From Andalucia godoyi (Eukaryota; Discoba; Jakobea; Jakobida; Andaluciidae): a DNA stretch of 64,000 nt. Shown here one piece after another: positions 52,340 through 62,131 of the stretch. The notes under the pieces were generated by a model. It did not search any database. It was not told the DNA's origin and was given only the letters and a program-made list of their open reading frames with translations. The first letter of the stretch is position 1, and every line of letters starts with the position of its first letter. Location of the stretch: positions 7,211 to 71,210 of the forward strand of contig VRVR01000025.1 of the NCBI GenBank assembly GCA_009859145.1, given 5' to 3'. The translations under genes were made by a program, and so were the position numbers.

Positions 52340-53059
52340 TTAGGAGGCGAGAATGGCGTGGATGGCCTGGATGTAGTCGTCCGTGGATGTGAATGCTTCT
52401 ATGAGCAACGGGACGCCATTCGCGACGAACGCGGGGACCGTTGTAATGCCTTTTCCTGCGCCGAGTTTCCAGATGACTCTCGCACTCCAGTCGTCATCGC
52501 TCTTGTCCTGCATCGCCTGGATGAACGCGTCTGCATCGACAGCAAACGGCGGCCTCGTCACCACCTGCGCTAGCCGCCCCACGACGCTATCCCACCCCTC
52601 GGTCCGCGTCGCGTCGTTTGAGAACTCGGGCTGCATTGCAAACATCGTGTCGATAAATGTGGCGAAGGATCCGGGACGCAGGCGGTCCACGACGAATGCC
52701 GCGCGGGTCTGGGTCATTGAGTTGCGGAAGACTGGGAGCGGGAACGGGCGCAGGAGAATGTTCAGCTCCGTCGCGCTGGAGAAGTTCGACTGCAACGCGC
52801 GCACAATCGTGGCATGCGTCTCCTTGCACACCGGACAGTTCACATCAAAAAATAGCTCGAGCTGAACTGCCGCAAGAGGGCTCCCGAGAGAGTAACTGCT
52901 GTACGCACGCGGAATCGGCTGCTGGTTCGCATCGAATCCTGCCCACGACATCGACGACGACAACAATGATGCCTCTGCTCCGACCAGTTGGAACATGCCG
53001 CGTGTGGCTATGCTCCAAGCTGCGCAGAACAGCAGTGTCGTCGCAGCCACTGAGCGCAT
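52340..53059 (-). CDS. Secreted DsbA-like thioredoxin-fold protein
   Basis: 239 residues, start ATG. N-terminal signal peptide (residues 1-29, VAATTLLFCAAWSIA core). The active-site motif FFDVNCPVC has C75 and C78 after a beta strand, followed by the helix KETHATIVRAL. A helical insertion spans about 115-200, and the fold closes with a cis-Pro-like TTVPAFVANGVPL (about 205-217). That order is the DsbA/thioredoxin-4 fold, not classic thioredoxin. It should act as a disulfide oxidoreductase in the ER or secretory route. The substrate is unknown. CPVC is an uncommon but viable dipeptide between the cysteines. Confidence 0.8.
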   Translation of the reverse strand: MRSVAATTLLFCAAWSIATRGMFQLVGAEASLLSSSMSWAGFDANQQPIPRAYSSYSLGSPLAAVQLELFFDVNCPVCKETHATIVRALQSNFSSATELNILLRPFPLPVFRNSMTQTRAAFVVDRLRPGSFATFIDTMFAMQPEFSNDATRTEGWDSVVGRLAQVVTRPPFAVDADAFIQAMQDKSDDDWSARVIWKLGAGKGITTVPAFVANGVPLLIEAFTSTDDYIQAIHAILAS

Positions 53060-53463
53060 AGTTTGTTTTGTTTGTTCTGCACCTTCTCAATCGATGTTTC
53101 CCGGTTCCCGGTGCTTGCAGTTTTGTGTCTAGCAGTTGTGCTGTGTGCACCCGCTGGATGAAGGGTTAATGTGACTTTCTCGGTCGGCGGATTCGCAATT
53201 CCCGAAAATCCCCGACGGAATTTCCAAGTCTGGAAGTAAATAAATAATTAAATGCGGAAAAAAGGCTCCGTCTACGACTGACGGGCTTCCTGAGGGAGAC
53301 TTTCATTTTTATTTAGTTCTCCAACTGGACGATGAAAACCCCCTTGCGTTAGGGTTTCAAGCATTTTGTCAAACCGATGAAAACGAAATCAAACACGATA
53401 AGAACAGTTCAAAAGTTGCCGACAGTGTGCACTCCTACTTTCCTGCTTTCCTACTTTTTTTTC
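53060..53463. other. Intergenic region, no gene seen
   Basis: 404 bp between two leftward genes. Contains a TTAGGGTTT motif at 53349-53357 (the second in the window). No open frame or RNA gene supported. Confidence 0.5.
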
Positions 53464-56400
53464 CTACTCGGCGACGACACCGACTTCTTGCTGGTCTTCA
53501 TCGGCATCATCCGCAGGGGCTGCGTCGTCTTCATCGACTTCGTTTCCACCAGCCTCTTTTCCAACAGCTTCTTCGACAACCAACCGGGTGTCACCCCGCT
53601 TTCCTCGGCTCTTCTCGGCTCCCTTTTCAAGTACGCATTTCATGTTCAGCACAAGCGATCGTTCCAATAAAACAGCCTTTTCTGCAACGGCCACGCGATT
53701 CGGAGACACGAGGGAAGACCGCTTGTTCACAACGGGACTCGACGTGTTCAAGGGAATGACGTTCTGGAGCTCCGCAACAAACACAACACCAAGCGCAAAA
53801 TCAGGATCGTCCATTTCGCTCTCTTTGAACTCTGACTTCCACGAACAGACAGTCTCGCGAAGAGTTGTCCAAAACATTGGTTCTGAGCCAAGTGCAAGCC
53901 AACTTGTGGCTGCGACAAGCTCGTGGATCCTTGTTGAATGGACGAGCAGCTCGGGGAAGTATCGGTCCTCCGCAACCAAAGTTGCGAGAAGCGCCTCGGG
54001 GAACAACCGAGAATACATCAATATAGGAATGGCAGCAACGGCACGGAACAGATCTTGCGGATTCGCGAGAGAAAGTGAGAGTGCAGGCAGAGGAATCGGA
54101 GCAACCGGAACAGCAGAATCCGTCATGAGCAGAGTGTGGCAAATTGCAATGTTTCCAAGAATGATCAGCGAGGACAAGAACGATTCAATTACTGGTTTGG
54201 AGGGCTTCTTTTTCCCAAGCGTGACTTGCACTTGCGCAACTTCGCCGACCGTCGACTCTAGAGTCTTGACAGCCTCTCGGAGCTTCTCATTTTGCGCAGG
54301 ATCCAGCACCCGCTGCACAAGACGCTCAGGAGCAACCCGTCCCAAAGTACAGACGCGCAAGAGATCTCGTTCCGTAAGCAACACGGAAATCGCAGAAGAG
54401 TTCACAGCAGTGTTTTGCGACGCCGCAAACGCAACCCAGCCACGGACCACTGACGAATACACGCCGGAAGCGGCCTTTGCAGAGAACCACACCTTGTGAC
54501 AAAAGGACTCCACGTGCTTGAATGTCCATACCTCCCGCAAACGCAACAGCGGTAGAATGGTCCTGTTGTTCGGCAACGAAAATAGAGCAGGCGGCGTCAA
54601 GGGGAACACATCATTGAGGGACAGCGGAAGCGGTATGCTTTGAACAAGGAATGCGTGCACAGACAAGAACATCTTGAATGTTTTCACGGACAAGGACGAA
54701 GGCAGCGGGCCAGCAACATTCTCGATCCATCGCACGACAGCCTGCGACCATTCATGCAGCAAGTACTCACGAGGACGCAGAATCAAGTGATTGATCTCAA
54801 TCGCCGATGCACACGCCATGTCCGTCCAGTCCGCTAAAAGCTGCCGGTGCATGAACGTCAGGGAGCGGAACGTCGCAGAACGGAAGTAAGCTCGATAATC
54901 AATCTGCCCCTCCACTCCGACATTTCCGCTGGAGGACATGGACGACGAGATGGAATTGGAAATGGAGCTCGAGCTGGACAACGCCGTTGACGACGATGAT
55001 GATGATGATGGAGCGACATTGTTGAACGACACTCCTTTGGCCTTCTTTTCCCGCTTCTGAATATCCTTGGGATACAAAGCACGCAAATCAGCATCAGGCA
55101 TGTACCTTGCTGCTTGCTCCAAAGTGATTTTGCTCTTCTTCAGCAGCGCCGCAAGGACCTTTGGATTCTGTTTTTGCATGCTATTCTTCTTCAACAAAAA
55201 CAGCTCTACAACTGGATCGACTCGAGCTGCATGGATCAAGTTGTCAATGCAATGCAACAACCGGTCTGCCAGAGACTTGGCGTGGGTAGTCAGCGCTTCG
55301 TGGACAGCGTCCAGGGAGGCACTCGTTTTTTCTCCCACAGACAGCGATGGATGCAAACTCGCCATAGCATTTGGGATCCAAGCCGCACATGTGGGAACCG
55401 CGGGATACAACAATAAAAACGAGGAAGAAGAAATGCCGGAATACGGTGCGCTGGTCGTCAATGCATTGGATGCATGCGACAGGAACGCTTGCGGCACTGG
55501 TGTGGCTGAATTCAGCGCCAACGGATCCAAGGAAGCACTGGACGAGAAATGCGATGCTGCATGGATGGGAACCGGGAGGATACAGGATCTGGTGCCCAGG
55601 AACGTTGCAATTGCACGAGCAGGATACAACGGAAAGGAGCCGACGCCCAATCCGACGCACATTGCATGAATGGCAGGCAATGCCTCGAGCTGTGTTGCAG
55701 TTTTCATGAGAGATGAATTTGAAGACACCTTGGCGATCAGTCGAAGCAAAGACAATATCAATGTCTCTCGCATCTCACAGAAGCTCCCTGGTCCAAAGGG
55801 GGTCGCCGTTGGTGCATTCAAGCGAGCAGCCTGTTTCAATTCCAGAGACAAACTAGTGAGGGCATCCACTAGCTGCGAATCCTGTCGGATTGTCGTCCCG
55901 GGTGCCTGTGCCGCTGCTGACACCGCTTCTGCTGCAGATGCTAGCAGACTTGGGTCCCAAGAATCGGCAACCACCGAATTGTCATTCTGGTTATGCATCT
56001 TTGCATAATTGACAGCAAACGTTCGCAGCATCTCAAAGGCAGTCTGCTCAATCGACCCGACGGTGACCGACGACGTATCCATGACGCTGCTTCCCGACTG
56101 AGATCCCGCAACCAATGGAACACCGTCCGAAACATCGCCCCCCGTGAAAAATCCATCTTCATAGTATGCAAGCGACAGAAGAACGACCAAGCCTCTCCAG
56201 CCGATCTTCAAGATCTCTGGATCGGCTTTGGCAGCATATACCCACCGAGTTATTACCTGGCGGAGCATCATCTTGCGTCGCCGATGCACTTGCAGACATT
56301 TATTGACCGCATCGCTCGAGTAACAAGAGCCTGCAGATCCGATGCCATACGCGACGTCCGTAATCGCTTTGAGCTTCTTCTTTTCAGCTGTCCACAGCGC

Positions 56401-57582
56401 TTCAAATGCTTGCGGTACGAGAATTCCAGGGATCTGAATGCGCATTGATACGAGGACAGGCACAATTGCAGGATCCACAATGGACAGCGGAAAAGCTCCC
56501 ACTTCGGAGATCAACAACCGCGCCAATGGCGCCCCTGCATACACGGTTGATGTGTCTCGTACGAGAATCTCGGGAAACGCAATCAATACAAGAACAGCAA
56601 GGCGCACGCACTCTGACGGAGGAACAAACCATGCAGCAGACACGTTATTGTACAAGCCCTTGTCGTTCATCAGGGGGGCAGTTTGCGTCACCGCAGATCC
56701 GGGCGGTGACACTGAGTTTGGTGTCACGGGTGCTCCAAATGAACCGGACACAACATGGGAAGACGGCGGAAGAGACGGAACTGCCGCTGCCGCCGAAAAC
56801 CCCTTTGAATCCCACGGCCAAATCCAGCTTGCGTTCATTGAGGGGTGCAGGACATTGGCCTGTCCCGTAGGAAACCCCTGATTGCTCGACGACATTGCAT
56901 TGGCGAGCATTCCAGTGATGGGAACCGACAGCCTATCGAGTGCATCACAGACGAGCTTTGACAAACTGGACCAAATCTCAAACCATCCTGTCTGTCCACG
57001 CATCACAAATTCGAGAACACGCTGGCATACGTCATTCGAATCACCGGAGGCACTGGCAGAACCGCTGTTAATAACCAGTGCAAGTCTTCGCAGCACAAAT
57101 GCCTGTGCCATTTGCTCGGCGCACAAGGACGCGACATGATAGACCACATAAGTCTCTGCAACATACTTGAGCATTGTGTGCGCAAAGAATGGGTGTGCAA
57201 CTGCAGTCCTCAAGTTCGACGCGCAATCTTCAAAGAGGGTAGAGGCAGCATTATGAAATTGCGCGAAATCCTCCAACAGCGAGCACAGATTCTGAGTTTT
57301 GGAAAGGATTGTCGCCACAGTGATTTGAATCTGAGAAAAGTTTGACAGCTTTTCAATGCTTTCCATCGGAGACAGCGCAGGATGTTTGTCCAGCAGTGTC
57401 TTTGCAAAGCGTGCATACACCTGGTCGTTCAGAATAGACAAAACCCCGCTTGCATCCACCCCGCAGGTAACGTAAGGAACGGAATTAGGCACGTTGTGCG
57501 ATGCATGGACTAGAATAAGACGCGTTGCAAGACGCACTGCATCATCCGTAAGAATGACTAGCCTGTCTGTAAGTCTCGACAT
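53464..57582 (-). CDS. Very large helical protein, unrecognised
   Basis: 1372 residues, start ATG. Rich in Leu, Ala, Val and Ser, alternating helices throughout, no membrane helices and no nucleotide-binding motif. Low-complexity breaks: a Pro/Ser linker near 255-300, a Ser run near 870-895 and an acidic tail (last 40 residues, repeated Asp and Glu). A basic segment (KKSKITLEQAARYMPDADLRAL in part) lies near 815-840. It looks like an alpha-solenoid scaffold; no domain recognised and no function assigned. The 592-bp gap upstream holds a tRNA. Confidence 0.75.
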   Translation of the reverse strand: MSRLTDRLVILTDDAVRLATRLILVHASHNVPNSVPYVTCGVDASGVLSILNDQVYARFAKTLLDKHPALSPMESIEKLSNFSQIQITVATILSKTQNLCSLLEDFAQFHNAASTLFEDCASNLRTAVAHPFFAHTMLKYVAETYVVYHVASLCAEQMAQAFVLRRLALVINSGSASASGDSNDVCQRVLEFVMRGQTGWFEIWSSLSKLVCDALDRLSVPITGMLANAMSSSNQGFPTGQANVLHPSMNASWIWPWDSKGFSAAAAVPSLPPSSHVVSGSFGAPVTPNSVSPPGSAVTQTAPLMNDKGLYNNVSAAWFVPPSECVRLAVLVLIAFPEILVRDTSTVYAGAPLARLLISEVGAFPLSIVDPAIVPVLVSMRIQIPGILVPQAFEALWTAEKKKLKAITDVAYGIGSAGSCYSSDAVNKCLQVHRRRKMMLRQVITRWVYAAKADPEILKIGWRGLVVLLSLAYYEDGFFTGGDVSDGVPLVAGSQSGSSVMDTSSVTVGSIEQTAFEMLRTFAVNYAKMHNQNDNSVVADSWDPSLLASAAEAVSAAAQAPGTTIRQDSQLVDALTSLSLELKQAARLNAPTATPFGPGSFCEMRETLILSLLRLIAKVSSNSSLMKTATQLEALPAIHAMCVGLGVGSFPLYPARAIATFLGTRSCILPVPIHAASHFSSSASLDPLALNSATPVPQAFLSHASNALTTSAPYSGISSSSFLLLYPAVPTCAAWIPNAMASLHPSLSVGEKTSASLDAVHEALTTHAKSLADRLLHCIDNLIHAARVDPVVELFLLKKNSMQKQNPKVLAALLKKSKITLEQAARYMPDADLRALYPKDIQKREKKAKGVSFNNVAPSSSSSSSTALSSSSSISNSISSSMSSSGNVGVEGQIDYRAYFRSATFRSLTFMHRQLLADWTDMACASAIEINHLILRPREYLLHEWSQAVVRWIENVAGPLPSSLSVKTFKMFLSVHAFLVQSIPLPLSLNDVFPLTPPALFSLPNNRTILPLLRLREVWTFKHVESFCHKVWFSAKAASGVYSSVVRGWVAFAASQNTAVNSSAISVLLTERDLLRVCTLGRVAPERLVQRVLDPAQNEKLREAVKTLESTVGEVAQVQVTLGKKKPSKPVIESFLSSLIILGNIAICHTLLMTDSAVPVAPIPLPALSLSLANPQDLFRAVAAIPILMYSRLFPEALLATLVAEDRYFPELLVHSTRIHELVAATSWLALGSEPMFWTTLRETVCSWKSEFKESEMDDPDFALGVVFVAELQNVIPLNTSSPVVNKRSSLVSPNRVAVAEKAVLLERSLVLNMKCVLEKGAEKSRGKRGDTRLVVEEAVGKEAGGNEVDEDDAAPADDADEDQQEVGVVAE

Positions 57583-57920
57583 CCCCTTTCTATATGTTGT
57601 CTTCTTTTTTTTTTTTTTTTTCTTCTTTTCTTCTCTTTTCTTTTCTTTTCTTTCCCCCCCTTCCTTTTTGACTAAGCGGTAAAGAACACTGGAGAGAAGA
57701 AGAAAAGGTGATGATGAAAAAAGAGATTCTTAATTCGAATGAAAAGGAAAAGGAAACCAAACTCAAAAGGCAAAAAACAAAAAAACCAAGAGAAGCATAG
57801 GGGAAAAAAGCTGGTTGGAAAAGCCTCTTCCTTCTGACCTTTTGATTGGGGGTCGTTTAAAATGGTGTGTTGGATGTAATTTGAAAATGAAGAAGAAAAG
57901 TCGATTCTGTTCATGTCGTG

Positions 57921-57993
57921 GTTCCCGTAGAATAGTTGGTATTTCGTCTCCTTGACACGGAGAAGGTCCTCGGTTCGAGTCCGGGCGGGAACA
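57921..57993 (+). tRNA. tRNA-Val, anticodon GAC
   Basis: 73 nt, CCA not encoded. The acceptor stem GTTCCCG/CGGGAAC is fully paired and the discriminator is A. The D arm is short (GAA/TTC) with an AGTTGGT loop. The anticodon stem is TCTCC/GGAGA with loop TTGACAC, giving anticodon GAC at 34-36. The T arm is CTCGG/CCGGG with loop TTCGAGT. The internal box A (TAGAATAGTTGG) and box B (GGTTCGAGTCC) of RNA polymerase III are both good. The GAC anticodon reads GUC and GUU and is rare for Val in eukaryotes, which normally use AAC. No intron. A T-run follows. Confidence 0.92.
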
Positions 57994-58004
57994 AGCGCCT
58001 TCTC

Positions 58005-58013
58005 TTTTTTTTT
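58005..58013 (+). terminator. RNA polymerase III terminator
   Basis: Nine T residues starting 12 nt after the tRNA-Val, the usual stop for RNA polymerase III. Confidence 0.8.
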
Positions 58014-58174
58014 ATGTATTTTTTTTTCTTCTTCTACCCCCCAGCGAGACAGTTTCTTTCAGCAGCAACAACAAAACACACAGATGACGACATTTTATTA
58101 AAAACAAATGCATAACATGAATTAAAATAAAAATAACAAAAAAGAAAGGTGCTCATATGCTTTCCTGAGGAATT

Positions 58175-59476
58175 TCACTTTTTGCACAGGACGTACAGAC
58201 CTTCCCAGAAGGACGAGCGTTCGGCCATGCGGGCAGCCCGAGTCCATTCTTCGTGAAGCACGAGACATCCTGTTTGCCACACGGACTCCGAGAAGAGAAT
58301 TCCCGAGGAGCCTTCAAAGAACTTCCGGACCATGATCACGCCACCTGGTGCAACACTCGCGGCGACCTTTTCCAGAGTCTCCGTAATTTGCTGCGGCGTC
58401 ATCCAGTCCATGATGTTGGACAAGGACACAAAATCATAGAGCTTCTTCGGAAGTCCATCCTCGTCAGCCTCGCCCTGAATTGCCTTTTCTGCTGCGCCAA
58501 CGACGAACGACAGCTTCGTCAAAAGCGTGTCACATTTAGTCGGAGGCAGCCAAGTCCAAAACTGAGGAGTATACACAACTGGCAACTGCTCGACATCCGA
58601 AGACGGATCATACTGGCTCGGATCCGCAAAGTTCAGAGTCCAATACGGATTACGCGCAACCTCTTCGGGCTGTGATCCGGTGCGCTTGTCCACGCAGATC
58701 GCACCAGACCTGGTGCCGCTGAACAGAGAGCCCAGCACGGCGGCGATGTCCACGGAGACATCAGCGGTGGTCTTCACAAACCACTGACGCCAGTTTGCAA
58801 TGTACTTTTCGGGCTTGAACCAGCCTTTGAGATTCTCGATTGCTCGCGCCTTTTGCATCTCCGTCATCTGCGAGCCCTTGAAGAACTTCCAGGCGTTGCG
58901 ATCAATGCTGAATGCATTCAGAACCACATTCTCTATTTCGGGGTTCGCCAAGATTGCCCCGGGGTTCGCCATGAGATCGACTCTTGGCTTCGAAGCTGCA
59001 AAGTCTCTGCGGAGATCCACAAACGTCTCTTCATTCTTGCCGCACGCACACAGTCGCTTCTTCAAGAACGTATCAATCCGTGAGTCGGCATTCCAAAAGT
59101 CGAAGGCGTCCTTTGAAAAACATTCTTTTCTTCCCTTCTCCAACACAGTCTGCAGCAGATCGCGCGCCCTTTCCGCGTCATAGTCCTTTGGAATCCCCAC
59201 CAGGTCCCACACTTGCTCGTACGACTCGAGGGTCGCAAAGGCCGCTCTCAGCAGCTGCGCAAAGTACAGCTGGAAAGGATTCATGTCGCACGCAACGACA
59301 CTGCCCACAATAGAGTCTGGGAGACACGCATACACAACCGCCGATTCTCCGCACGACGATATGCAAAACACCGACAGAGGACGGTTCACAGACATCAGAT
59401 TCATAACCGTCAGTTCCGCAACGCAGTCCTCCGTCATCCGCGTGAACAGAAACGGGGTCTCGTCCTTCAACGACAT
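58175..59476 (-). CDS. BtaA-like DUF3419 protein (betaine-lipid synthesis, candidate)
   Basis: 433 residues, start ATG. An S-adenosylmethionine-type pocket is visible: VFCISSCGES (residues 36-45) then VACDMNPFQLYFAQLL (61-76), and near 350 DFVSLSNIMDWM, followed by APGGVIMVRKF. These are hallmarks of the BtaA/DUF3419 family. BtaA moves the 3-amino-3-carboxypropyl group of S-adenosylmethionine to diacylglycerol, the first step to the betaine lipid DGTS. The BtaB N-methyltransferase half that is fused in eukaryotic Bta1 is not in this frame. Related DUF3419 proteins with no proven activity also exist, so the reaction is inferred. It diverges from the selenocysteine elongation factor gene. Confidence 0.65.
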   Translation of the reverse strand: MSLKDETPFLFTRMTEDCVAELTVMNLMSVNRPLSVFCISSCGESAVVYACLPDSIVGSVVACDMNPFQLYFAQLLRAAFATLESYEQVWDLVGIPKDYDAERARDLLQTVLEKGRKECFSKDAFDFWNADSRIDTFLKKRLCACGKNEETFVDLRRDFAASKPRVDLMANPGAILANPEIENVVLNAFSIDRNAWKFFKGSQMTEMQKARAIENLKGWFKPEKYIANWRQWFVKTTADVSVDIAAVLGSLFSGTRSGAICVDKRTGSQPEEVARNPYWTLNFADPSQYDPSSDVEQLPVVYTPQFWTWLPPTKCDTLLTKLSFVVGAAEKAIQGEADEDGLPKKLYDFVSLSNIMDWMTPQQITETLEKVAASVAPGGVIMVRKFFEGSSGILFSESVWQTGCLVLHEEWTRAARMAERSSFWEGLYVLCKK

Positions 59477-59795
59477 TTGTGATCACCCCTCAATCCCCTT
59501 TCTTTTTACATCCACCCTTCACAAAAACAAAAATATAATTAATTGATTCAAAAACACCTTCGAGAGCAGAAATCAAAATCAACCAGAAAAAGAAAGGATG
59601 CCAGCGCCTTTCCCCCACTGTGCGCCCGTCGTAGTGATCAACAGCGAAGTCCTTTGCAAAGGACTTGGTATGCAAATGCATGGCATCTATTTTTATTTTT
59701 ACTGGATGTGAACTGCATGCATCCGGTAGGGCGGTTGTTGTGAAGGCGGAGAGGTAGGAGAGGCGAGCACGTCATAGAAGGTTGCTCGATCAAGG
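59477..59795. other. Divergent promoter region
   Basis: 319 bp between the leftward BtaA-like gene and the rightward elongation factor gene. AT-rich near 59530-59545. No gene seen. Confidence 0.5.
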
Positions 59796-61544
59796 ATGAG
59801 TGGGAGCGGGAGTGGGAGTGACGGCAGAGGGCGTGTGATGAATGTGAATGTTGGCGTCTTGGGCCATGTGGACTCGGGAAAGACCTCGTTGGCGAAAGCG
59901 CTGTCTACGATCGGTTCGACTGCATCGTTTGACAAGTCTCCGCAGTCGCAAGAGCGCGGGATCACACTCGACTTGGGCTTCTCTGCAGTGCACACGACCC
60001 TTGGGCTCTCACGCGAGGCTGCCAACGGTGACGCCGCGGCGACTGGACGAAGAGAAGAGGAGGAAACACGGCCGCTGCAGTTTACGCTTGTGGATTGCCC
60101 GGGACATGCTTCGCTGATTCGGACGATCATGGGCGGTGCGCAGATCATTGACTTTATGATGCTGGTTGTGGATGCAGGAAAGGGCATCCAGACTCAGACG
60201 GCAGAATGCATGGTCATCGGGGAGATCTTGCAGAGACCGCAGCTGATTGTGCTCAACAAAGTCGATGTTTTCGATGGTCCAGATGCGGATGAAAAGGCAA
60301 AGAAGATCGCGGGGATGAGCGCCAAGCTAAAAAGGGCATTTTCAGGACTTTCCATGTTTCGATCCGCAAAGATTATCCCAGTGTCTGCAAAAACTGGCGA
60401 AGGAATTGCTGTCTTGCTCGACGAAATGAAACGCATGGTTCTGTCCGGGTCCATTCACCGAGTGATTCCCGGCCTGGAGTGGCTCTCTCTTTCCACGAAA
60501 AAGGAGGGTGGCGCAGAAAAGGAAGAAGCTGGACAAGGCGGTGGTGCTTCGTCGTCGACAAGCGAGGATGAGTTTCTGTTTGCGGTGGATCACTGCTTCT
60601 CAATCAAAGGACAGGGAAGCGTCGTAACAGGGACTGTTCTGTTCGGCCGAGTGAAACTCGGGCAGTCCGTACACTTTCCCGAGCTGCAGCTGGATCGAAA
60701 GGTGAAATCAATGCAAATTTTCAAGAAGCCCGTCCAAGATGCCGTGCTGGGTGACAGAGTTGCAATTTGCGTGACCAACATGGATGCCAGTGCGATGGAA
60801 CGCGGCCTCGTATGCTCGCCCGCGGGGTTTGTTTCCAAAGTAGGTGTCTGCGTCGCCCGAGTCAAAAAAGTGAAGTTCCACAAGCGAAACATTGATACTG
60901 GCGACAAGCTGCATTTCACCATCGGCCATTCAACGGTCATGGGCTCCGTGCAGTTCTTTGATGGAGCAACTGGCCAGCATGTCGACTCGTTGGTGGACCA
61001 GGGCGACAAGGATGACGATGCTCAGTCGTATGCGAATTCAAAAGTGGATGCCATCATTCGATTTGAGCACCCCGTTTGGATGCCTCCTCTTCATACTCAT
61101 CCACGTTTGATCGCCTCGCGACTGGAAACCGATGTGCATGCAAATGTCTGTCGGCTTGCATTCCACGGAGAATGCTCGCAGTTGTTCGCATCGGAAGATC
61201 AGATGCTAGCAGAGAACAAGATTCTCATTTGGAAACCGAAGAGAAAAGAAGGGGTGGTGGACCGCCTTTTGATCAACGAACGCAGCGTGCTCGCAAAAAA
61301 CATGTTTGAAAAGGACGCGGATCTGACAGTGTTTCAGGGTCTGAAAATCAAATGGGGCGATCGCGTGGGTGTGTTTGATGCGCCCTTTGGGAAAAGCGGT
61401 AAGTTCAAAGTGCGGTTCAATGGCGTTGACGATTGGTCACAGGCGGAGGAATGGGCCAAGACAGATCCATTGCTGCTTGAGTTCAGAAAATATGTGTTTG
61501 GTAACCCTCCTACATCTGCAAAAACAAGATTTGTACAAATGTGA
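59796..61544 (+). CDS. EEFSEC: Selenocysteine-specific elongation factor
   Basis: 582 residues (human eEFSec 596), start ATG. GTPase motifs: GHVDSGKT (23-30), the switch with GITLDLGF, DCPGH near 100 and NKVD near 154. Domain II starts near 260 (FLFAVDHCFSIKGQGSVVTGTV), which follows eEFSec and SelB rather than EF-1alpha. The region from about 350 holds the MxRGLVCSPAG-type segment, and a divergent C-terminal domain ends near 580. The Ser/Gly-rich first 14 residues are extra. This GTPase delivers Sec-tRNA to UGA codons in complex with the SECIS-binding protein, so the organism should make selenoproteins. Confidence 0.9.
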   Translation: MSGSGSGSDGRGRVMNVNVGVLGHVDSGKTSLAKALSTIGSTASFDKSPQSQERGITLDLGFSAVHTTLGLSREAANGDAAATGRREEEETRPLQFTLVDCPGHASLIRTIMGGAQIIDFMMLVVDAGKGIQTQTAECMVIGEILQRPQLIVLNKVDVFDGPDADEKAKKIAGMSAKLKRAFSGLSMFRSAKIIPVSAKTGEGIAVLLDEMKRMVLSGSIHRVIPGLEWLSLSTKKEGGAEKEEAGQGGGASSSTSEDEFLFAVDHCFSIKGQGSVVTGTVLFGRVKLGQSVHFPELQLDRKVKSMQIFKKPVQDAVLGDRVAICVTNMDASAMERGLVCSPAGFVSKVGVCVARVKKVKFHKRNIDTGDKLHFTIGHSTVMGSVQFFDGATGQHVDSLVDQGDKDDDAQSYANSKVDAIIRFEHPVWMPPLHTHPRLIASRLETDVHANVCRLAFHGECSQLFASEDQMLAENKILIWKPKRKEGVVDRLLINERSVLAKNMFEKDADLTVFQGLKIKWGDRVGVFDAPFGKSGKFKVRFNGVDDWSQAEEWAKTDPLLLEFRKYVFGNPPTSAKTRFVQM

Positions 61545-61588
61545 AAATGTCTATCCTGCCTTATTCCCTGTTATTGTTGGCGCTTTTA

Positions 61589-61912
61589 TCGTCCCACTCA
61601 ACCGCTCTTGTCGGTTTCGGCCAGACTTGCGCGCATGAAGCCGGACAGCAACCCAAAAACAAAATGAAAAACGAAAAACGAAAAAACGAAAAAAACGAAG
61701 TAACAAGCAGCAGGTGGGAAGCAAACATGGCTTTTCACGAGTTTCAGTCGTGATCGACTCGACAGGGGGAATGTTTTGTCTGCGGCGTGTCGGCATCGCC
61801 AACGTGCAGGAAGAAGGAAACAAAACCACGAAGAAATAAAGGACGGACAACCAGGTTTTGCATGTTTTACATGCATGCACCTAGGAGTGTCCAAAACCTT
61901 TTTGGTCAAATG
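61589..61912 (+). repeat. Dispersed repeat R2, copy 2 (long form)
   Basis: Begins 44 bp after the elongation factor stop. The outer parts match 5463-5493 and 5494-5626, with an extra 159 bp (61620-61778) between. That insert is Lys-codon- and AAAAC-rich and does not occur in copy 1. The remainder of the 61545-62131 gap is AT-rich linker and the GT microsatellite. Confidence 0.85.
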
Positions 61913-61965
61913 CTTATTTTTTTAATAATTAAAAAATAATAACATTACGCTTACAGCTCGCTGTG

Positions 61966-62082
<117 letters not shown>

Positions 62083-62131
62083 TGACAAGAATGGTGGGTG
62101 GGAGGATAGTATCATACATCTCAGAACCCGA

